A stretch of DNA of 64,000 nucleotides from RPQJ01 sp963706535 (GTDB taxonomy: Bacteria > Pseudomonadota > Gammaproteobacteria > Steroidobacterales > Steroidobacteraceae): NCBI GenBank assembly GCA_963706535.1, contig CAVPMU010000025.1, positions 119,207 through 183,206 on the forward strand. The letters are read 5' to 3'. Position 1 is the first letter of the stretch. Each line of letters starts with the position of its first letter. Position numbers and translations under genes: made by a program. Positions 52,303 to 61,141 of this stretch are shown piece after piece. The notes under the pieces were generated by a model that saw only the letters and a program-made list of their open reading frames with translations, was not told where the DNA came from and searched no databases.

Positions 52303-53841
52303 TCAAGCCAATGGGCAGGGAATCGTCTGCCGGGAGAAGATCACCTGATCGAATCGGTGCGTCCATCCAACCGGTGCGGGCACGTTGTTCATGTAGCCCG
52401 ATAGCTTGATCAGGTTCCACGCGGGGGGGTGCAGTCCGCCCGAATCATAGTTGAATGGAAAATCGCGCACGTCGATGATCTTGACGTACCCATTCGCGAG
52501 TTCCGACTGCTTGGCGACCCAAATCTGAACGCCCGTATCGCCATTGTTCGGCCAGTTGCCTGCGCCACCCCAGTTCGGAAAGTGATGTCCTGGAATGACG
52601 TGCACGAGCACGGTCACCCACTCATCCATGGGCCACCGCCAACAGTAGTTGGAAACCCTGCCAGTACCACCTGGAGAGTAATAACGGCAAGTCAGATCAA
52701 GGTTGTCCGGGTTGTCATACGCCCCGCCCGGTTGCAGCCTATCCCCCTTATTCAACTCCCGCGAGTACGAGCCGCCTGTATATGCGTTGAAATGCTTGGT
52801 CGGAAACTGAGTTGGGTAGCCTTCTCTCAGGTCCGTATTACTCGACCTTATGACGATCTGTTGAAGTGATTGCGCGGCGGACGTTTCAATGAACACCAGC
52901 TTGCCGCTCGGGTTGCCTGCTGACCATCGCGAGGCGGACAACTTCGCTCGAAACTGGATCCAGAACTCCGTGCCCCGCCAAACGTCGCTTTCAACGGCGC
53001 CGCCTATTTGGGTCCAGTTAGGGTACTGCTTGTGATAGTCGGTGTGACCGTAGTAGTCCCGGCGCCATCGCCAATCGGTGTTCGACGAGGCGCCTCCCGT
53101 CCATTCGCGCAACGGGTGTTCACCGCGAACGCCGCCGAGATCCCCCTCCGGCAGGCCATTCGTCCCCGCGCTCAATGCCGAGAACGGTCGATGCCAGCCG
53201 GAACTCGCTACCTTGACTGTGGAGCAGGTCCCTCCTCCCGAATATGAGGCGAATGTTTTTCCGTCCACCGCAACTTCGAACGATGTCGACGAGATGACCG
53301 AGGACACTCTCTGTGCAACGATGGTGCCCCCACCGCCGCCCGACGTGTCATTAAGTGCGGCGAACCCGCCACTCATGCCAACGAATCGAACCTTTTCACC
53401 TGCAGCGAGTCCGTGTGGAGCGCTGGTAGTCACGCGAATTGGATTGGTCGCCGATGCCGTCGTGACGTTGACCAGCACGTTTCCTGGAATCTCTATTTCC
53501 AGGCAAGCGCCGCCAGTGATTCCATCACTGGTGACGCGTCTGCAACTTCCATCGCTTTTCCCAATGTCCGGCACATTGCCGATCCCCCCCTGATACCGGA
53601 ATAGATCGACTTCCTGTGCGTACCGGAAGTCATGCGCCCACACCACGCCCGGCCCGTTCGAACGCGCGATCCAGTCAGCTTCCGCATCCGCCGGGTTGCA
53701 CGACGATACGGCCGTCGAGCCGCCGCTCACGCTCAGCGGCGAGGGCGGACAGGGTCTCCCCTGAGCACGGCCGAGAATGGGGAAAATGGCTCCGGCAAGA
53801 CCCAGTCCCGCGGAACTCGTCAGGAAATCTCTACGCTTCAT
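52303..53841 (-). CDS. Tat-exported polysaccharide-lyase-like protein (paired protein 2)
   Basis: 512 aa from ATG 53841; an upstream ATG at 53868 adds 9 residues before the Tat motif. KRRDFLTSSAGLGLAGAIFP is the Tat signal, followed by GRPCPPSPLSVSGGSTAVSSC, which matches its neighbour. A Gly-rich domain (about 115-210) resembles a beta-sandwich or tail-fibre domain. The C-terminal half (RGTEFWIQFRAKLSA, SGKLVFIETSAAQ, EWVTVLVHVIPGHH, GVQIWVAKQSELANG) has the jelly-roll pattern of glucuronan/alginate lyases such as PL20 (family inference, moderate). Confidence 0.65.
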   Translation of the reverse strand: MKRRDFLTSSAGLGLAGAIFPILGRAQGRPCPPSPLSVSGGSTAVSSCNPADAEADWIARSNGPGVVWAHDFRYAQEVDLFRYQGGIGNVPDIGKSDGSCRRVTSDGITGGACLEIEIPGNVLVNVTTASATNPIRVTTSAPHGLAAGEKVRFVGMSGGFAALNDTSGGGGGTIVAQRVSSVISSTSFEVAVDGKTFASYSGGGTCSTVKVASSGWHRPFSALSAGTNGLPEGDLGGVRGEHPLREWTGGASSNTDWRWRRDYYGHTDYHKQYPNWTQIGGAVESDVWRGTEFWIQFRAKLSASRWSAGNPSGKLVFIETSAAQSLQQIVIRSSNTDLREGYPTQFPTKHFNAYTGGSYSRELNKGDRLQPGGAYDNPDNLDLTCRYYSPGGTGRVSNYCWRWPMDEWVTVLVHVIPGHHFPNWGGAGNWPNNGDTGVQIWVAKQSELANGYVKIIDVRDFPFNYDSGGLHPPAWNLIKLSGYMNNVPAPVGWTHRFDQVIFSRQTIPCPLA

Positions 53842-53912
53842 GTGCTGACCCCATGGCGGCGAACTCAAACTTTAGTCCCTATCGTGCCGCATTGCTTGCG
53901 ACACACTTCACA

Positions 53913-54764
53913 CTAGCGACCCGCCCTTACCGCCAGCCAGGTCGCGACCTGGCGGGTGGCCTGTTCGAGCGCACTGCGGCTCGAAAACGTGTGATCCGCG
54001 TCGCGAACCCTGCCGAGTTCGACGCCCGGCCGGGCCACTAGTTCGCCCCATGCCCCGGAGTCCTGACAGAGCGCCTCGAACTCCCGGGCGGTCAGATCGC
54101 GATCGCTCAGCAGGATGAGGATCGGGTGACTGAACGCGGCTGCGCCGCGCCGCATGCGTTCGATGAAATGGGTTGGTTCGGCCGTCGGTTTACGGGTCGC
54201 GTCCTGCCCCGCCCGACGCAGGGCCGTGAAAAGGCTGCGAACCGAGCTCCCGGGCCGCAACCCGCCGGACAAGACCTTGCGCCAGAACGACCTCTGCACG
54301 AGTCGCCGCAGGTAGTAATGCTTCACGTAGGCCTTGGCCTCCCCCGCCTCCGTGCGTACCCAGGGATTCGCGAGGACCAGACCCCTCAACCGTTCATCCT
54401 GCGCGCAATACAGCCAGGCGGCTGATGCCGCATCGCAAAGACCGAAAATGACGATTCCTTGCAGGGCCGGCACTCCGGCCATGAACGCATCCACAGCTGC
54501 ACGAATGTCATCGTCGACCGACTCGAAGGTCCGCAGCTCGCCGCTGCTGTCTCCCATGCCGCGGTAGTCGAAGCGCAAGACCGGGTAGCCCGCCTCAGCG
54601 AGCCCGCGCGCCATCAGGACGAACTGCCGGTGGCTTCCAACTCGGTACTGCGGACCGCCGACGACAATGAGGACACCGATAGTGCTTGCCTCGCGATCGG
54701 GGCGATGCAGGATTCCCACCAGGGAGTCACCGCCGCACGGGAAAGTGATGGCCGCTTCTGACAC
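53913..54764 (-). CDS. Exosortase A system-associated hydrolase 1
   Basis: 283 aa alpha/beta hydrolase from GTG 54764, which abuts the stop of the upstream hydrolase. FDYRGMGDSSGE is the oxyanion region. The nucleophile elbow GLCDAASAAW has Cys or Asp at the usual Ser position, and DADHTFSS provides the His. That G-x-C/D-x-A pattern is typical of this subfamily rather than of true serine hydrolases. It is always found with hydrolase 2 and the ACP in XrtA loci. Its reaction has not been shown. Confidence 0.9.
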   Translation of the reverse strand: MSEAAITFPCGGDSLVGILHRPDREASTIGVLIVVGGPQYRVGSHRQFVLMARGLAEAGYPVLRFDYRGMGDSSGELRTFESVDDDIRAAVDAFMAGVPALQGIVIFGLCDAASAAWLYCAQDERLRGLVLANPWVRTEAGEAKAYVKHYYLRRLVQRSFWRKVLSGGLRPGSSVRSLFTALRRAGQDATRKPTAEPTHFIERMRRGAAAFSHPILILLSDRDLTAREFEALCQDSGAWGELVARPGVELGRVRDADHTFSSRSALEQATRQVATWLAVRAGR

Positions 54765-55610
54765 TTAGTCACCCTGCCGATCAGCAACCGTGCCCGCAAG
54801 GAACCGGACAGTGTCAGCCACCATGCCGGGGGCGCGAACGATTTCGGTCGCGGCCCAGAAGGGCTCGACCACGTGGGCGCTGACGACCACCGTGCCGCCC
54901 GACGAGCGCGTCTGCTCGATCATGCTCTGCGACGGTACTGGAAACTCGGATCCGGCCGCGCGGACCACTTCCATCCAGCACACGTGTCCAAATTCCCGGG
55001 GCAAGCCAGCCGGTGACCGCACGGCGTCCAGGTCCGCCGCCAAGGCGCCGCTGAGTGCATAACCGGCCACCTCGACCGCCTCGCTGCGCTGCAGGCGATC
55101 GCGCAACTCGACAAGGCTCTCCTTGCGATCCTCCATCAGGCTTGCCGCCGTGCGCAGGCGCAGGAACTGGGCGAGGAAGCGGCCTCCGTCGAAGACCGGC
55201 TGCCAGAGAACGGTCCGCTCGACGGGTCCCATGGCACCCGAGGCCAGCGCAGTCGCCGCCAGGGCGCAGCCCAGCCGGGTCGCCAGCATCCCGGTGACCG
55301 GCGCTCCCTCAACAGCCGCCCACTGCGCAACCCGCCTGAGGTCGTCCTGCCAGGTGGTCCAGTCCGCGTCCGCAAAGTCACCGCCGCTGTCGCCGGTGCC
55401 GTATAGGTCCGGAACCAGCGTGGCGAACCCGCGATCCGCCAGGCCCAGCGCCACCTCCGTGACCATGCGCCGGGTCTTGTTCATCTCCTCGGCGAGCGGT
55501 GGCACCACCAGTACGCAGCCAGCCTGCGAGGTGACCGGTCGCCTCAAGAGGACGAAGATCGGACCCTTCGCCCCGTCGATGAAGTGCCCGGAGACGTTGG
55601 TTCGGCTCAC
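54765..55610 (-). CDS. Exosortase A system-associated hydrolase 2
   Basis: 281 aa alpha/beta hydrolase. GPIFVLLRRPVTSQAGCVLVVPPLAEEMNKTRRMVTEVALGLADRG starts the fold, LVPDLYGTGDSGGDFADADWTTW holds the oxyanion turn, and GMLATRLGCALAATAL is the elbow with Leu in place of Ser. The degenerate elbow is shared by the subfamily. It overlaps the ACP by 4 bases. It probably acts on the ACP-bound intermediate (inference). Confidence 0.9.
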   Translation of the reverse strand: MSRTNVSGHFIDGAKGPIFVLLRRPVTSQAGCVLVVPPLAEEMNKTRRMVTEVALGLADRGFATLVPDLYGTGDSGGDFADADWTTWQDDLRRVAQWAAVEGAPVTGMLATRLGCALAATALASGAMGPVERTVLWQPVFDGGRFLAQFLRLRTAASLMEDRKESLVELRDRLQRSEAVEVAGYALSGALAADLDAVRSPAGLPREFGHVCWMEVVRAAGSEFPVPSQSMIEQTRSSGGTVVVSAHVVEPFWAATEIVRAPGMVADTVRFLAGTVADRQGD

Positions 55611-55858
55611 GCCGCCGCTTTCTGTCTCACGAAATCCGCCAGGGAACCGACCGTGGCGAACACGTCGGCCGAAAGGTCGTCGTCCTCGATCGTGATGCCA
55701 AGCTCATCCTCGATCATCGTCACGACCGTCACGACGGCCATGGAATCGAACTCGGGCAGCCCTCCCAACAGTGGACTGTCGGCGGTGAGTTTCTCGGCGC
55801 GATCCCCAAGGTTCAGGGTGTCGCGCAAGATCTTCTTGATTCGGGGCAGTGTGTCCAT
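55607..55858 (-). CDS. Acyl carrier protein, exosortase A-associated
   Basis: 83 aa. The phosphopantetheine site is EFDSMAVVTVV, with Ser39. It is more acidic and slightly longer than AcpP. In XrtA loci this ACP is loaded by the AMP ligase, here at 12217. First gene of the leftward ACP-hydrolase 2-hydrolase 1 operon. The 116-bp divergent spacer to the next gene contains the inverted repeat GGCCGC / GCGGCC (55924-55941), a candidate operator. Confidence 0.92.
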   Translation of the reverse strand: MDTLPRIKKILRDTLNLGDRAEKLTADSPLLGGLPEFDSMAVVTVVTMIEDELGITIEDDDLSADVFATVGSLADFVRQKAAA

Positions 55859-55974
55859 GGTGGTAGAGGATATCCGACGGCTGGGGCAAACTCTCGGGGC
55901 AGTTCAAAGTTTACGTAAAACGAGGCCGCTAGACTGCGGCCCCGCAACGGAATTTTCGCAGAGCCGCCGCCATC

Positions 55975-57723
55975 GTGTTACATGAATTTGCGCTGACCCT
56001 CCGCCGCCACGGACCCGCTGGTTCGCCCGGTCCCTGGATCGAGACCGCCAAGGGGGTCAGCGTCGGGCACTCCGCGGACGGGTTGGCGACGGTCGTCATT
56101 CTCGGCGTGGACGGGCGTGAGCAACTCGCGGCCCGGCAGGCAGAGGCCTACGTCGAAAATGGCCGCAATCCCCTGGCCTGCGCCGTCGGCGACATCGGCG
56201 CGGTAATTCTCGACCTTGCCTCCGGCGCCGCGACCGCCGTGGCGGCACGCATAGGCTTGAGACAGGTGTTCTGGGCGGCGGAGGGCGACGCCTTCGGTTT
56301 CGCGTCTGACCCGAAGCACCTTCCTGCTGCGCAGGGCCGGCCGAGGCGGATCCGGCCTGAGGCGCTGTTCCAGTACCTGTACTTTCACATGATACCGGGA
56401 CCCACCGGCGCCCTGACCGGCACAGCCAAACTCGAGGGCGGTCATTGGCTGCGCTGGGATGGGCGCGGGACGACGCTCGAGCGGTACTGGCGGCCCCACT
56501 TCGACGATGCGCCGACGCTGTCAGAGCCAGAGGCATCTGTTGAACTAATGGGCACACTGCGAGACGCGGTCACGCGTTCGCTGGAGTCCGGCGTCGCAGC
56601 GGGCGCATTCCTGAGCGGCGGCCTCGACAGTTCGACCGTGGCTGGTCTCGCCGCCCAGCAACGTCCCGGCCTGCCGACGATCACGATGGGGTTCGACGCC
56701 GCCGGCTACGACGAGATGGAGTACGCGCGGCTCGCGTCGAAGCACTTCGCGACGCGGCCGCTCGAATACTACGTAACGCCGGAGGATGTCCTCGCAACCC
56801 TCCCGATGATCGCCGCGGCGTTCCCCGAACCGTTCGGCAACTCTTCGGCGGCGGCGGCGTACCACTGCGCACGCATCGCGCGCGAGCATGGCCTCGAATT
56901 GCTGCTCGCGGGCGACGGCGGCGACGAACTCTTCGGGGGCAACGAGCGTTACGCCCGGCAGCAGGTGTTCGAGCGCTATGCGCGCATGCCCGCAGCCCTG
57001 CGCAGAGGCCTCATAGAACCGCTCGTCGGGGCCGCCGCGCGAGTCACCACCGCCTTCCCCATCGGCAAGGCGCGAAGCTACATCCAGCAGGCCAACGTCC
57101 CGCTGCCCGACCGACTGCAGTCCTACAACTTCCTGCATCGGCACGACCCGGCCGAGATCTTCTCACGAGCGTTGCTGGCGGAAGTGGACACCGACGCGCC
57201 GCTACGGTCGCTGCGCGAGGAATACGGCGTGCCCGGCACCGACAGCGCCGTGAACCGGATGCTGTTCCTCGACTGGAAATTCACCCTGCACGACAACGAT
57301 CTCGTCAAGGTGAATGCGATGTGCCAACTGGCCGGGGTCGAGGTGGCCTACCCGATGCTCGACCAGGCCGTCGTGGATTTCAGTCTGCGCGTGCCCGGGG
57401 ACTGGAAGGTGCGGGACGGACAGTTGCGCTGGTTCTACAAGCGTGCAATGCAGGGATTCCTGCCGCAGCAGATCATCGCCAAGACTAAGCACGGCTTCGG
57501 GCTGCCATTCGGCGTTTGGACGCGCACGCACGATGGATTGCGGCGAATGTCGGAGGATGCACTAGATTCACTTGGCCAGCGCGGGTACTTTCGCGCGGAG
57601 TTCCTGCAGGAAGCGCTCAGGCTGCATCGCGAGGGGCACGCATCGTATTACGGCGAGCTCGTCTGGATACTGGTCGCGCTCGAACTCTGGCTTCAGAGCC
57701 GCCTGCCCGACGCCACGCTATAG
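55975..57723 (+). CDS. Asparagine-synthase-like protein of the XrtA locus, without Cys2
   Basis: 582 aa from GTG 55975. PP-loop GAFLSGGLDSSTVAGLA (SGGLDS at 214-219), then LLLAGDGGDELFGGNERYARQ and KTKHGFGLPFGVW are all present, so adenylation is expected. The N-terminal domain keeps the fold (IGLRQVFWAAEGDAFGFASD) but starts VLHEFALTLRR, with no catalytic Cys2, unlike the amidotransferases usually next to XrtA genes. It may take an amine other than glutamine-derived ammonia. Divergent from the ACP operon. Confidence 0.88.
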   Translation: MLHEFALTLRRHGPAGSPGPWIETAKGVSVGHSADGLATVVILGVDGREQLAARQAEAYVENGRNPLACAVGDIGAVILDLASGAATAVAARIGLRQVFWAAEGDAFGFASDPKHLPAAQGRPRRIRPEALFQYLYFHMIPGPTGALTGTAKLEGGHWLRWDGRGTTLERYWRPHFDDAPTLSEPEASVELMGTLRDAVTRSLESGVAAGAFLSGGLDSSTVAGLAAQQRPGLPTITMGFDAAGYDEMEYARLASKHFATRPLEYYVTPEDVLATLPMIAAAFPEPFGNSSAAAAYHCARIAREHGLELLLAGDGGDELFGGNERYARQQVFERYARMPAALRRGLIEPLVGAAARVTTAFPIGKARSYIQQANVPLPDRLQSYNFLHRHDPAEIFSRALLAEVDTDAPLRSLREEYGVPGTDSAVNRMLFLDWKFTLHDNDLVKVNAMCQLAGVEVAYPMLDQAVVDFSLRVPGDWKVRDGQLRWFYKRAMQGFLPQQIIAKTKHGFGLPFGVWTRTHDGLRRMSEDALDSLGQRGYFRAEFLQEALRLHREGHASYYGELVWILVALELWLQSRLPDATL

Positions 57724-57747
57724 CCCAGTCGATCCGGTGGCCGCGAA

Positions 57748-58302
57748 ATGTCCATGAAATCCATTGCAAAGCGCCTGGTCAACCTGGTAATCGGTCCGGT
57801 CGAAGTCTGGACAGTCTGGGAGAAACTCATCGACGACTCAGCCATGCCCGCGGATGGTGCGGTCGTACCGGTGACTGCCGCGATGCTCCAACGTGCAAGG
57901 GACCCGGAGATCCGCAGTCTTGCGGGCTATTCCGCTCCACAGGCAGTGGGATTCGGAGTAGTGGAAGGCAACGTCGTCGTGTGCGCGTGCTGGTATTGGT
58001 ATGGCGAGCATTACGCCATCAATCGGGCGTTCTGGCCTCTCGCGGAAAATGACGCAAAGCTCGTGCAGATAACCACCGCCGACCATCGACGCGGCTGCGG
58101 ACTAGCCACGCGACTAATCGCAGGCTCCGAACTCGAGATGGCGAAGCGCGGGTTCCGCCGGCTATACGCACGAATCTGGCATGGACACACCGCCTCGGAG
58201 CGAGCCTTTCGCGCCGCCGGGTGGCACAGGATTGCACGCGTCGTGGTTTTCACGGTTCCACTTATCCGCAGGCCGGTTCGCCTGCAGTGGCAGACGTGTT
58301 GA
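57748..58302 (+). CDS. GNAT-family N-acetyltransferase
   Basis: 184 aa. ITTADHRRGCGLATRLIAGSELEMAKRGFRRLYARIWHGHTASERAFRAAGW contains the R-x-x-G-x-A acetyl-CoA loop and the C-terminal N-x2-S-x2-A-like pattern (TASERAF). 24 bases after the asparagine-synthase-like gene and probably co-transcribed. Substrate not evident. Convergent with the FemAB-like gene 48 bases away. Confidence 0.8.
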   Translation: MSMKSIAKRLVNLVIGPVEVWTVWEKLIDDSAMPADGAVVPVTAAMLQRARDPEIRSLAGYSAPQAVGFGVVEGNVVVCACWYWYGEHYAINRAFWPLAENDAKLVQITTADHRRGCGLATRLIAGSELEMAKRGFRRLYARIWHGHTASERAFRAAGWHRIARVVVFTVPLIRRPVRLQWQTC

Positions 58303-58350
58303 ACGGCGACTCGCCGCAGAGACGGAACTCGCGCCGCATGGACTCCAGCA

Positions 58351-59313
58351 TCATCCCGTCCTTCGAGCCAGCTTCTTGATTCTATCCTTCAAACCCCAGC
58401 GATCGAGCACCCGTCCTGCCGCCGCCGAGGCATAGTTCATCGCTATGTGCAGTCGTATCGCGACCCAGTTGGCAGCCGTTGCCCTGAGCACATAGGTCTT
58501 TGCGCATTGCCGGAAATCGGAGGCGAAGAACTGCTTCTGTGCGCCCTCCCCTTCCGTGAAATCGAATACCGACACACCAACGCCAGCGAACAAGTCCTCG
58601 AGCAGCAGGTATTGCAGCACGGTGCCCGGAGACAGCGCATGCAATTCCGGGTCGAAACCAACGTAGTCGTATGTTGCAATTCCGCCGCGGCAGAGACACA
58701 GGACATACGCGGCCGGTCGCTGACTCAGGAACAGGAGGTACCCGCGCGCCCCACCGCTGCGGGCCCTCTCCCGAAGGTCAGATGCAAACTGCTGTGACGT
58801 AGGCAGCCCTGCGTCAAGCAGGCGCGCCTGGTAGGTTGCCTCAGAAAGTGGAATCGCGAGTCCAAGGAACTCTTCCATTTCGTCTGGCGTCCGCATGACG
58901 CGCCAGTCCAGACCACCGCCATTCGCCTCCGCAAAACGCTTGACCTTCCTGCGCAGAGTTGATCGGGACTTTCCCGAGAACGACGCCAGGTACGCCTCGA
59001 ACGTGCCGAGCCGGGCAATGTCTACGTAGTAGTTTCGGAACGTGTACGGCGTGTAGTAGAGCCATTCGCCGCTACGAACGAGCGTCGGCGGCGGACTCTC
59101 CACCGGATATGTCGGAACGAAATAGAAGTCGCTCATGGCACCGTCCTTCGGCACCGTCGGCAACCCTGTTATTACCGCCTGTTCGAGGAAATGCCGGCGA
59201 TCCGCCAGGCCCGTCAGCCGTCGCTCAAATAGCGTTATTTCGCCCAGCCTATAGGCGAGCGACACGGCCACTGGCTCGTACTTCAGATCCGCTGCCGCCG
59301 ATGCTAGTACCAT
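58351..59313 (-). CDS. FemAB-like GNAT protein, XrtA/PEP-CTERM-associated type
   Basis: 320 aa. A double-GNAT layout: FSGKSRSTLRRKVKRFAEANGG, then GYLLFLSQRPAAYVLCLCRGGIATYDYVGFDPELHALSPGTVLQYLLLEDLFAGVGVSVFDFTEGEGAQKQFF. The S-x-K-x-R and D-x-x-x-G-x-x-x-x-K features match the BioF2-like/FemAB subfamily seen beside deacetylases in XrtA loci. Ancestrally its ATG lay inside the 3' end of the deacetylase gene now split by an IS element. Its expression may therefore now depend on the element. Confidence 0.82.
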   Translation of the reverse strand: MVLASAAADLKYEPVAVSLAYRLGEITLFERRLTGLADRRHFLEQAVITGLPTVPKDGAMSDFYFVPTYPVESPPPTLVRSGEWLYYTPYTFRNYYVDIARLGTFEAYLASFSGKSRSTLRRKVKRFAEANGGGLDWRVMRTPDEMEEFLGLAIPLSEATYQARLLDAGLPTSQQFASDLRERARSGGARGYLLFLSQRPAAYVLCLCRGGIATYDYVGFDPELHALSPGTVLQYLLLEDLFAGVGVSVFDFTEGEGAQKQFFASDFRQCAKTYVLRATAANWVAIRLHIAMNYASAAAGRVLDRWGLKDRIKKLARRTG

Positions 59314-59335
59314 CTTGATATGGCCTGCCCGACTA

Positions 59336-60139
59336 GGGCCTGTTCACACTATGTGATATGCTCGCGGCATGGAAATCACCGTCGAGCAATTCAAACGTAT
59401 CGAGCCGTTTCTGCCCGTGCAGCGTGGCAACGTCTCGCTCGGCAATCTTCAGGTTGTCAACGCGATCCTGTATGTGGCGGAGAACGGCTGCAAGTGGCGC
59501 AGCCTTCCGAAGCGCTTCGGCAACTGGCACACGATTTACACGCGCATGAACCGCTGGGCGAAGGCCGGCGTGCTGGATCGACTGTTCGAGGAGTTGCAGC
59601 ATCAGCAACTCGTCCGCATCAAGATCGAGGCGGTGAGCCTCGACAGCACAATCGTCAAGGTGCATCCGGATGGCACCGGCGCTCTAAAAAAAACGGCGCG
59701 CAATCCATCGGGCGATCTCGCGGCGGATGGACCACGAAGATTCATATGGTTGCCGCGGATGCTCGAACGGCTCTGACGTTCTCGCTGACACCCGGCCAAG
59801 CGGGCGATGCGCCAGCCGGCCGGGAACTGCTTCGGCAGCTGGCGTCGCTGCCGAAGCGCTGCCGGGTCATCATGGACCGCGCGTACGAGGGGAACGAGAC
59901 CCGGCAACTCGTGCTCGACCTCGGCTTGACCCCGGTGGTGCCGCCGCTCAGCACGCGCGTCGAGCCGTGGCGATACAGCAAAGCCTGGTATCGCCGTCGC
60001 AATGAGATCGAGCGGCTGTTCCGCAGACTCAAGGGTTTCCGCCGCATCTTCAGTCGCTTCGACAAGCTCAACGTCATGTTCCTCGCCTTTCTGAGCTTCG
60101 CACTGGTCGTCGAGGCACTGCGATAGTGTTAACACGCCC
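59336..60139 (+). mobile_element. IS5-family insertion sequence (IS427-like group)
   Basis: 804 bp. Left end GGGCCTGTTCACACTA (59336-59351) and the inverted right end GGGCGTGTTAACACTA (60124-60139) match at 14 of 16 positions. A TA duplication flanks it (59334-59335 and 60140-60141). It contains one transposase split in two frames. The right end lies inside the coding sequence of a polysaccharide deacetylase read from the minus strand. Confidence 0.93.
59369..60126 (+). CDS. IS5-family transposase, two frames joined by -1 frameshifting
   Basis: Frame 1 (59369-59776) starts MEITVEQFKRIEPFLPVQRG and includes the first catalytic Asp in AVSLDSTIVKVHPDG. Frame 2, in -1 register, continues RSKKNGAQSIGRSRGGWTTK and carries VIMDRAYEGNET (second Asp) and RRRNEIERLFRRLKGFRRI (Glu), ending at 60126. 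The switch is at a run of eight A (59686-59693, CTA AAA AAA ACG), the usual slippery site of this group. DDE set complete, so the element may still be active. Confidence 0.9.
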
Positions 60140-61111
60140 TAGCCGGCCCTGCGTACGAAGAATGCTGCTTTTCACGATCATCGAGTCCTCCAGCGTGTCG
60201 ACCGCTCCTGCGTAATCCGTAATGAACCGCGTGGGGAAGCGCTCGCTGCGCTCGGCCAGGAATCGACACAATTTCTCAAAGCGACTGGCGACCAGACGAC
60301 GCGGCTCGAGCGGGCGGTCGGCCCAGAGCCGCTCCGTCTTCACGAACTCGTTGCTGTGCATCACGACGACCGCCGTCGGCTCGCCTGCTCGCTCCAGACT
60401 CTCGAGAACGTGCCTCATCTCCGCCGAGCTGATACCAACGAGGCTGAGTGGGCGGCCGCCCCTGGTGATCCCATCATCAAACCGCGTCACTGGCACCTCG
60501 GTGACCTCGTGCACGCTGGCCACCCGCTGCATGCGTTCGCGCCCGGGCAGGTCCGCGAGGCTGTCGTCATAGTGAGCATTCAGGCTCGAGTCAGTGCCAA
60601 TCCCAACCCGTGCCAATGCACGCAAAGTCGAGGAGCTCGCGCCCCAGCTTCCGGCTCGAAACGCGGTCGGCGGGCTCGCGCCTGCCTCCATCAACTGATC
60701 ACGAGCGACGCTGATCAGGTGCGACTGGACATCCTGAGCGTATTCGCCAATCAACGGGCCTTTAAACGCCGGCAAGGCAGGACACCGTGGGTCGGTAAGC
60801 CATTCGGGATGCAAGTGCAGTTCGACGCGTTGCCCGTGTGACTGGATCAGGCTGACGATTTCTCGAAGTGCCGGGAGGCCGAGCGCGAACGAGAACATCG
60901 GATCGACGAAAAATGTCGCTCGCAGACCATGTTGCTGCAGTTGAGCCAGTTGATACGGGACGCCGAACATCTCTCCGCCGCAGTCACCCCAGAGATAGGC
61001 AGCGATCTCGCCGTGACACCCTTGCGAGGAATCCAGCGGCACATGTGGCCATCGTCCGCCGTGCACCGGCCATACCTCGACATCCACGGTAATGTGTACG
61101 TTGATAGTCAC
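60074..61111 (-). CDS. Polysaccharide deacetylase with 3' end altered by IS insertion
   Basis: 345 aa. HITVDVEVWPVHGGRW is motif 1 (D-V-E), RVELHLHPEWLTDPR the second motif with H-x-H, and TAFRAGSWGASSSTLRALA the third, as in a branch of NodB-like deacetylases. After ILRTQGRL the frame runs into the IS (about the last 20 codons, RVNTIAVPRRP...). Removing the IS and one TA copy gives RLVGQAISRWY and a stop, overlapping the FemAB-like ATG. Most of the enzyme is intact, so it may still work. Confidence 0.82.
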   Translation of the reverse strand: MTINVHITVDVEVWPVHGGRWPHVPLDSSQGCHGEIAAYLWGDCGGEMFGVPYQLAQLQQHGLRATFFVDPMFSFALGLPALREIVSLIQSHGQRVELHLHPEWLTDPRCPALPAFKGPLIGEYAQDVQSHLISVARDQLMEAGASPPTAFRAGSWGASSSTLRALARVGIGTDSSLNAHYDDSLADLPGRERMQRVASVHEVTEVPVTRFDDGITRGGRPLSLVGISSAEMRHVLESLERAGEPTAVVVMHSNEFVKTERLWADRPLEPRRLVASRFEKLCRFLAERSERFPTRFITDYAGAVDTLEDSMIVKSSILRTQGRLGRVNTIAVPRRPVRSSERRGT

Positions 61112-61141
61112 AACGCGCCCAGGAAAGAGTTCAATCCTTCT

